A DNA stretch of 9,918 nt from Leptospira sp. Lineage in GTDB: Bacteria; Spirochaetota; Leptospiria; Leptospirales; Leptospiraceae. This document shows, one piece after another, positions 5,333 to 9,918 of the stretch. The translations under genes were made by a program, and so were the position numbers. The DNA is taken from positions 1 through 9,918 of the forward strand of contig JAIOQL010000270.1 in NCBI GenBank assembly GCA_021413405.1, given 5' to 3'. The notes under the pieces were generated by a model. That model ran no database searches. It was given only the letters and a program-made list of their open reading frames with translations, and was not told the origin of the DNA. How positions within the stretch are numbered: the first letter of the stretch is position 1; every line of letters begins with the position of its first letter.

Positions 5333-6741
5333 AAATCCCGTTTGAGTTCTCACTAAATACTTTGACTTTTATTTTGAAACCGGAGCAAATCGCACTACCC
5401 AGGCTAAAACAATTCTGGAAATTTTACCTGCCGGTTATTTGCGTTTTCATGGCTGCAGAAATACCACTGCGAATTGTTTTCGCATATCCTTTGTCGGGAA
5501 TATTCCTGCTTTTTGAATATACCATTTCGGTAACACTGGTCCTGGATCTGATCATCCGGCTATTTATTCCGATGGATCCGGGTAAGAAATATTCTCCTCA
5601 AAAAAATAAGAAATATCCGGGATCAGCCGGGTTCTATCTCGATATCCTGACAGCGGTTCCTCTTGAGCTGTTAATTGCTCATGAACTGATACCTGCATCC
5701 TTTAGCGTATTTGCACTTCTTCGGTTGATCCGCGTTATTCGAATTCTTCGCGTATTTCGTCTCTTTGATCTTGCGAAAATTCTTCGCAGTTGGGATCTGA
5801 ATGAATTTCATGATACACTTTTGACTAAATTAACCTACTTTGGATTCTGGATCATTCTAACCGCACATTGGATTGCCTGCTGCTGGATTGCACTTGGATT
5901 TTCAGTCGAAGAGGGAACAAAAATACACTTGTATGTCCGCTCTCTCTACTGGGCCATTACAACCCTGACTACAATCGGATACGGTGATATTACTGCAAAG
6001 ACAACAGTCCAAACATTATTCAGCATCTTTGTAGAACTCCTCGGAGCCGGTCTATATGGATATGTAATCGGATCTATTGCAAGTCTCATCGCAAACAGGG
6101 ACATCAGCAAATCAAAATTCTCCGAAAAAATGGCAAGACTCGATAGTTTTATGGAATATAAGAAAATCCCGCAGGATCTAAAAAATAAAATTTCTGATTA
6201 TTTCATCTACCTCTGGGAAACTAAACGCGGGTATGATGAAACCATTATCACTGACGGTTTACCATCCGCTTTAAAAATGAAAGTTTCCCTCTACCTGAAC
6301 AGGGAGGTATTCGATAAAGTTCCGCTTTTTCACAACGCGAGCGAACATATAATTTCAAAACTGGTTTTCAATTTGAAGCCGGTTGTCTGCACTCCGGGAG
6401 AATATATCTTCGAGGAAGGTGAAATCGGAGATAAAATGTATTTCATCAATCGCGGAAGTCTTGAAGTTGTTTCCGGTGACGGCAGTCAGGTGCATGCTGT
6501 TTTGCATGAAGGAAACTTTTTCGGAGAAATTGCGCTTTTGTTAAAATGTCCGAGAACGGCATCGGTAAGAGCTATAGATTATTGCGATTTGTATGCGTTG
6601 GATAAAGAAGTGTTTGATAAAGTAATCATGGAGTTCCCCGATTTTGCCAGAAAAGTTAAAGAGAAAGCACATGAAAGAAAGCAATTACGTGATAGTGCAC
6701 GCACAGTTGCTGCTGGTAAGAAGAGACGGAATAAGAAATAA
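5329..6741 (+). CDS. Cyclic-nucleotide-gated, six-transmembrane potassium-type channel (SthK/LliK-like)
   Basis: A 470-residue inner-membrane channel expected to work as a tetramer. S1 lies about 32-54, S2 57-80 and S3 101-120. S4 carries R132, R135, R138, R141 and R144 at every third position, a complete voltage-sensor pattern. S5 is about 165-191 (AHWIACCWIALG), the pore helix and filter end in TIGYGD at 215-220, and S6 is about 230-256. A C-linker (257-335) leads to a cyclic-nucleotide-binding domain (about 336-440). Its phosphate-binding cassette has FGEIALL from 398 and the key R409-T410 in PRTAS, so cAMP or cGMP binding is likely. The filter is that of K+-conducting channels. The C-terminus is basic (GKKRRNKK). 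The start is TTG at 5329, overlapping the upstream TGA as TTGA. An in-frame stop at 5296 and a first ATG only at codon 41, inside S1, leave little alternative; no clear ribosome site is seen, which suggests translational coupling. Spirochaete relatives SthK and LliK are ligand-gated K+ channels. Confidence 0.95.
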   Translation: MKIPFEFSLNTLTFILKPEQIALPRLKQFWKFYLPVICVFMAAEIPLRIVFAYPLSGIFLLFEYTISVTLVLDLIIRLFIPMDPGKKYSPQKNKKYPGSAGFYLDILTAVPLELLIAHELIPASFSVFALLRLIRVIRILRVFRLFDLAKILRSWDLNEFHDTLLTKLTYFGFWIILTAHWIACCWIALGFSVEEGTKIHLYVRSLYWAITTLTTIGYGDITAKTTVQTLFSIFVELLGAGLYGYVIGSIASLIANRDISKSKFSEKMARLDSFMEYKKIPQDLKNKISDYFIYLWETKRGYDETIITDGLPSALKMKVSLYLNREVFDKVPLFHNASEHIISKLVFNLKPVVCTPGEYIFEEGEIGDKMYFINRGSLEVVSGDGSQVHAVLHEGNFFGEIALLLKCPRTASVRAIDYCDLYALDKEVFDKVIMEFPDFARKVKEKAHERKQLRDSARTVAAGKKRRNKK

Positions 6742-6822
6742 ATATTTCCTGCCAATTTTATAGTGCATTCAGGCCATAGTAAAACTTTCACTTTAGCTTG
6801 AAAAATCCTGAAAAGTGTAACG

Positions 6823-6854
6823 GCCCTGCACCCTTATTTTTTCAGGGCTTTTTT
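6823..6854 (+). terminator. Intrinsic terminator downstream of the channel gene
   Basis: GCCCTG (6823-6828) and CAGGGC (6843-6848) form a six-pair stem with a 14-base loop, followed by six T residues (6849-6854) on the plus strand. The right arm and T-run lie inside the last codons of the convergent dehydrogenase gene. A competing longer-loop stem uses CCTGAAAA (6807-6814) with TTTTCAGG (6839-6846). The minus-strand reading lacks a following T-run, so termination of the dehydrogenase transcript is less clear. Confidence 0.6.
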
Positions 6855-7679
6855 AATGAGTTCCTCGCTTTCCTTCCAGATCCGTTTTCTGTTTTGAGTG
6901 TTTAATCCGACCGGCTTAATTCCGGAAATTTCTTTTTTATCCAGAAATTTTCCTGTGACCCCTTCCATTTCGCCTGACGTTGCTGCATATATCGAAGTCT
7001 CCGCTCCTTTTTCGATAGAACTGAAAAATAGTGGCTGAATCCCCGAAAAAATCCATTTCAGTGGGCCTTTCAGATCTCTTGCGAGGCTGGTATTCACTAC
7101 TCCGGGATGCAATGCGTTGACCGTAGTTTTTGTTTTTCTCAACTGTTCTGCAAGTTCAAGTGCGAAGAAGAGATTGAACAATTTAGACACTGAATATGCG
7201 TTCATCATTGAATATCTTTTTTCTGATTGCAGATCATCATAGTCCGCCTTTGCCCCTTCGTACATTTTTGAGGAAACAACCACTATTCTGGCGGACCTGG
7301 CTTTCTCCAGGGAATTCAAAAGGTTCCTGGTCAATAAAAAATGAGCCAGATGGTTTACGGCAAAGTTCATTTCATATCCGTCTTTTGACAGACTTCTTTC
7401 ATTCATCATCAGCCCGGCATTGTTGAGAAGAACATCAATTTGTTTATATTTTTTTGCAATTTGAATGGAGGTCGCGTTGACGTCTTTTAGCGAGGAGAGT
7501 TCACAAAGGAAATAATCCGTTTCCTTGTTTCCTGTTTTGAAATAAATTTCTTCTTTTAACTCTACGGCTTTCTTTTCATTCCGGGCAATGACTATTACTT
7601 TGTATCCAAGTTTTGCTATTCCGATGGCTGTTGCCCTGCCGATCCCTTCTGTTGCTCCTGTGATGATTGCTGATTTCAT
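6834..7679 (-). CDS. Short-chain dehydrogenase/reductase (retinol-dehydrogenase-like SDR)
   Basis: A 281-residue classical SDR that would oxidise or reduce an alcohol/carbonyl substrate with a nicotinamide cofactor in the cytoplasm. The Rossmann glycine motif is T8-G9-x-x-x-G13-I14-G15 and NNAG lies at 86-89. The active site has N109 (NFAVNH), S137, Y162 and K166 (YSVSK). Arg33 just after the second strand (IARNEKK) suggests NADP(H) preference, as in retinol dehydrogenase-type SDRs, though this is inferred. HPGVVNT (191-197) is the usual segment after the fifth strand. The NxxVNHLAHFLLT-type stretch and overall length fit the RDH11/WWOX-like branch; the natural substrate cannot be told. The ATG at 7679 has GGGGAG (7692-7687) seven bases upstream. 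The gene converges on the channel and diverges from the protease. A competing identity as a light-dependent protochlorophyllide reductase is unlikely in this genome type. Confidence 0.9.
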   Translation of the reverse strand: MKSAIITGATEGIGRATAIGIAKLGYKVIVIARNEKKAVELKEEIYFKTGNKETDYFLCELSSLKDVNATSIQIAKKYKQIDVLLNNAGLMMNERSLSKDGYEMNFAVNHLAHFLLTRNLLNSLEKARSARIVVVSSKMYEGAKADYDDLQSEKRYSMMNAYSVSKLFNLFFALELAEQLRKTKTTVNALHPGVVNTSLARDLKGPLKWIFSGIQPLFFSSIEKGAETSIYAATSGEMEGVTGKFLDKKEISGIKPVGLNTQNRKRIWKESEELIKKALKK

Positions 7680-7778
7680 ATTTCTTCTCCCCGACTTTTG
7701 GGATTCAGATGAAAGTTACTGTGGCAAGGGTCAATAGAAAAAAAGTGACATCCCGCCAAGCTGTTTCAGCATGGACCC
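7680..7778. promoter_or_regulatory. Divergent intergenic region between dehydrogenase and protease
   Basis: These 99 bases must hold the start signals for both genes. On the minus strand TTGACC (7734-7729) is a good -35-like hexamer, but the sequence 17 bases on is a poor -10. GGGGAG at 7692-7687 is the dehydrogenase's ribosome site. On the plus strand no convincing promoter or ribosome site precedes the protease's GTG. Confidence 0.35.
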
Positions 7779-8906
7779 GTGCCTGAAAAAAGAAAGTTAC
7801 CACTCTATGTTTACGCAAATATATTTCTCGTTTTGTTTGCATTAATTCTGTTTTTTCTGCCTGAAATTAAATTTGTATTGCTCAAAAACCGTTCTTTCGA
7901 TCAGGGAAAGAAGCCTATTTCTGATTTCGAGCAAAAGGAAGCTGTTTCTATTCAAAAATCCTTCCGGAAAGTTTTTGAATTTGCGAGGGATGGAGTAGTA
8001 TCTATCAGGACAACCCAGAACGGAAATTTCTCCTACCCGTACATGCAGTTTGACAGGAAAAATGAGCCTGTTGCTGCACTTGGAAGCGGGATCATTCTGA
8101 ACCGGCGGGGATATATTGTCACAAACTATCATGTGATCGATAAGGCTGATACGATTGATATTATTCTATCAAACGGAAAAGTCGAAAAAGGGAAGCTGAT
8201 CGGAAGCCATGAAAGAGCGGATCTTGCACTGATCAAGATCAATGAATCGCCCGAATTAAAACCTGCCAAATTTGGAGATTCTGATGAAGTTGATGTTGGT
8301 GATTGGGCAATTGCGATGGGTTCTCCTTTTGGTCTTGAAAAAACTTTTACTGTTGGTGTTGTTTCAGCAAAATCCAGGGAGGACCTGGATGAAACGGGTC
8401 AAACACATATTCAAACGGATGCTGCAATCAACCCTGGCTCCAGTGGAGGCCCCCTCCTCAATATAAACGGAAGTGTCATCGGGATCAATCGCATGATACG
8501 CTCGAGTTCCGGTTCCAGTGCGGGAATCGGCTTTGCAATTCCTATAAATTATGCCAAAAAAGTAATCAATCTCATAGAGAATAATCCGGGTGTGATAATC
8601 CGACCCGCTACGTTAGGCGTCTTTGCGACGATTCCTTTGCCGGAACACAGAAACGCGCTCGGCATTGACAGGGGCAGGGAGGGGATTCTTGTTTATAATG
8701 TGGAACCATTTTCTTCTGCATTTTTTGGGAGTGTCCAAAAATATGATTATATTACTGAAGCAAATGATTCAAGAATACGGAATATAAATGATCTTCGAGA
8801 ACAGGTAGGTCTGACCGGTCTTGGTGGTCGTCTAAAACTGAAAATTTTGCGAAATGGAAAAGAAATGATCCTTTATGTAAAACTCATTAGTCAAAAAAAC
8901 AGATAA
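7779..8906 (+). CDS. Membrane-anchored HtrA/DegS-like serine protease with one PDZ domain
   Basis: A 375-residue trypsin-fold protease of the HtrA family, acting in the periplasm on misfolded or signalling substrates. A basic N-terminus (MPEKRK) and one hydrophobic segment at about 11-28, without an obvious cleavage site, suggest an inner-membrane anchor as in DegS. The protease domain spans about 60-265, with catalytic H118 (TNYHVI), D148 (ADLAL) and S222 (PGSSGGPL). The LA loop near 80-96 is short, as in DegS rather than DegP. A single PDZ domain (about 275-368) is divergent: the usual GD and NG turns read YD (322-323) and ND (329-330). The start is taken as GTG at 7779; an upstream in-frame TGA at 7746 limits extension, and the ATG at 7771 is in another frame. 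The ribosome site is weak. The aminotransferase gene follows after 16 bases. Whether it cleaves an anti-sigma factor, as DegS does, cannot be told from the window. Confidence 0.92.
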   Translation: MPEKRKLPLYVYANIFLVLFALILFFLPEIKFVLLKNRSFDQGKKPISDFEQKEAVSIQKSFRKVFEFARDGVVSIRTTQNGNFSYPYMQFDRKNEPVAALGSGIILNRRGYIVTNYHVIDKADTIDIILSNGKVEKGKLIGSHERADLALIKINESPELKPAKFGDSDEVDVGDWAIAMGSPFGLEKTFTVGVVSAKSREDLDETGQTHIQTDAAINPGSSGGPLLNINGSVIGINRMIRSSSGSSAGIGFAIPINYAKKVINLIENNPGVIIRPATLGVFATIPLPEHRNALGIDRGREGILVYNVEPFSSAFFGSVQKYDYITEANDSRIRNINDLREQVGLTGLGGRLKLKILRNGKEMILYVKLISQKNR

Positions 8907-8909
8907 AAC

Positions 8910-8914
8910 AAGGA
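8910..8914 (+). promoter_or_regulatory. Ribosome binding site of the aminotransferase gene
   Basis: AAGGA sits eight bases before the ATG at 8923, in the 16-base gap after the protease stop. With no room for a promoter here, co-transcription with the protease is likely. Confidence 0.65.
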
Positions 8915-8922
8915 ATTACCCG

Positions 8923-9918
8923 ATGAGAAGAAATATAGTACATATGGGCGCAGATGAACTGACGTATGAAATTCGCCAGATCGTCGCAGTTGCGAAAAAA
9001 CTGGAAGCGTTTGGGGTAACTCCTACCTGGGAGAACATTGGCGACCCGATTCAAAAAGGAGAACACGTTGCTCCGTGGATCAAAAAAATTGTAAGTGATC
9101 TCATAAATGAGGACAAGAGCTGGGCCTATACAGCAACCCAGGGAGATGAAAATACCAGGAAATTTCTCGCCGAAAAGGTGAACGAACGAAACGGAGTTCG
9201 CATAACGTACGAAGACATCCTGTTTTTCAATGGCCTCGGTGATGCAGTTGCAAAAATTTTCGGTTTCATGCGAAGGGAGGCGAGGATTCTCGGACCAAGT
9301 CCTGCCTATTCAACTTTGTCTTCAGCAGAGGCAGCACACAGCGGGTATGATCATCTGACTTACGAACTGAATCCTGAGCAGGGCTGGATGCCCGATCTTC
9401 AGGATATAGAAAACAAAGTGAAGTATAATGATGCGATCGCCGGGATACTGCTCATCAACCCGGACAATCCAACCGGTGCGGTTTATGACAAAGAGATGAT
9501 GAAGAAGATTGTACAGATTTGTGAAAAATACGATTGTATGCTGATCTGTGATGAGACTTATGCTCATGTGAATTATTCTGATCATGGTTCGATCCATCTT
9601 TCTGAAGTGATCGGAAATAAGGTTTGCGGTATCGCATTACGTTCGATTTCAAAAGAATTTCCGTGGCCTGGGGCACGTTGCGGCTGGCTGGAGGTTTTCA
9701 ATAGGGAAAACGATCCCGTATTTAAGAGATATATAAAATCGTTGATGGATGCAAAAATGCTGGAAGTCTGTTCAACAACGCTTCCCCAGCTTTCGATTCC
9801 AAAGGTCTATTCTTCGCCTGAATTTATTCCGCACCTGAAAATGAGAAATGAAAAGTACAAAGCACGTGCGAAGAAGGGAGTTGAATATCTGGGCGGGATC
9901 AAAGGTGTTCATGTAGTC
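8923..9918 (+). CDS. Class I/II PLP-dependent aminotransferase, C-terminus cut by window edge
   Basis: From the ATG at 8923 the frame stays open for 332 codons to the window end, so the C-terminal part (probably around 100 residues, judged from relatives) is missing. It is a cytoplasmic fold-type I enzyme that moves an amino group between an amino acid and a 2-oxo acid through pyridoxal phosphate. Key residues are visible: N182 in NPDNPTG, D210 and Y213 in ICDETY, the Schiff-base lysine K244 in SISKEF, and R252 in PGARCGW, which is in the phosphate-binding region. FFNGLGDA (101-108) corresponds to the cofactor-contacting loop before the large-domain helix. The start MRRNIVHMGADELTYEIRQI and the EFPWPGARCGW block are typical of a conserved bacterial subgroup annotated only as pyridoxal phosphate-dependent aminotransferase. 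The amino-acid substrate is not assignable. It lies 16 bases after the HtrA-like gene, so it is probably in the same operon. Confidence 0.93.
   Translation, partial: MRRNIVHMGADELTYEIRQIVAVAKKLEAFGVTPTWENIGDPIQKGEHVAPWIKKIVSDLINEDKSWAYTATQGDENTRKFLAEKVNERNGVRITYEDILFFNGLGDAVAKIFGFMRREARILGPSPAYSTLSSAEAAHSGYDHLTYELNPEQGWMPDLQDIENKVKYNDAIAGILLINPDNPTGAVYDKEMMKKIVQICEKYDCMLICDETYAHVNYSDHGSIHLSEVIGNKVCGIALRSISKEFPWPGARCGWLEVFNRENDPVFKRYIKSLMDAKMLEVCSTTLPQLSIPKVYSSPEFIPHLKMRNEKYKARAKKGVEYLGGIKGVHVV

Noticed and set aside
7771..7845. ATG-started 24-codon frame overlapping the protease start
   Set aside because: It is out of frame with the protease, lacks a good ribosome site and has no recognisable product. 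A role as a leader peptide is unsupported.
9322..9676. Two minus-strand open frames near the right edge
   Set aside because: They are antisense to the aminotransferase, whose catalytic motifs are clear in the plus frame.
1..9918. Search for tRNA, rRNA, CRISPR arrays, insertion sequences, phage genes or attachment sites
   Set aside because: No cloverleaf-like sequence, regularly spaced repeat, transposase, integrase or long terminal repeat was seen by eye. A formal scan was not possible.

Overview
The window looks like a chromosomal segment of a spirochaete of the Leptospira group. The strongest taxonomic clue is a small gene at 3814-4284 whose sequence resembles the Leptospira-restricted DUF1564 family. 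The cyclic-nucleotide-gated channel at 5329-6741 agrees with this, since its best-known relatives are spirochaete channels (SthK, LliK). Base composition is moderate (roughly low-forties % GC by eye), and two genes start with TTG or GTG. I see no tRNA, rRNA, CRISPR array, insertion sequence or phage gene.

Layout. (1) 1-130, minus: the first 43 codons of a GT4-like glycosyltransferase that runs off the left edge. (2) 202-3486, minus: a complete RND (HAE-1/AcrB type) inner-membrane efflux pump with no adaptor or outer-membrane channel gene beside it. (3) 3487-3813: a gene-poor divergent intergenic region. (4) 3814-4284, plus: the DUF1564 protein. (5) 4394-6741, plus: a two-gene unit made of an exported CsgG-like/DUF4384 protein and a six-transmembrane potassium-type channel with a cyclic-nucleotide-binding domain. 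The second gene starts at a TTG that overlaps the stop of the first (TTGA). (6) 6834-7679, minus: a short-chain dehydrogenase/reductase converging on the channel gene, with a hairpin terminator over its last codons. (7) 7779-8906, plus: a membrane-anchored, single-PDZ HtrA/DegS-like serine protease. It is followed after 16 bases by (8) 8923-9918, plus: a class I/II PLP-dependent aminotransferase, 332 codons long and cut by the right edge.

How the genes relate. Most neighbours look functionally unrelated, as in an ordinary chromosome. The exception is the CsgG/DUF4384 protein and the channel, which appear translationally coupled. The channel keeps a five-arginine S4 helix, a TIGYGD selectivity filter and an intact phosphate-binding cassette, so cyclic-nucleotide control of ion flux can be read from the sequence. 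What the exported partner does for it is not known, and this pair is the best candidate here for an undescribed module. The protease and aminotransferase are probably co-transcribed, but no shared pathway is obvious.
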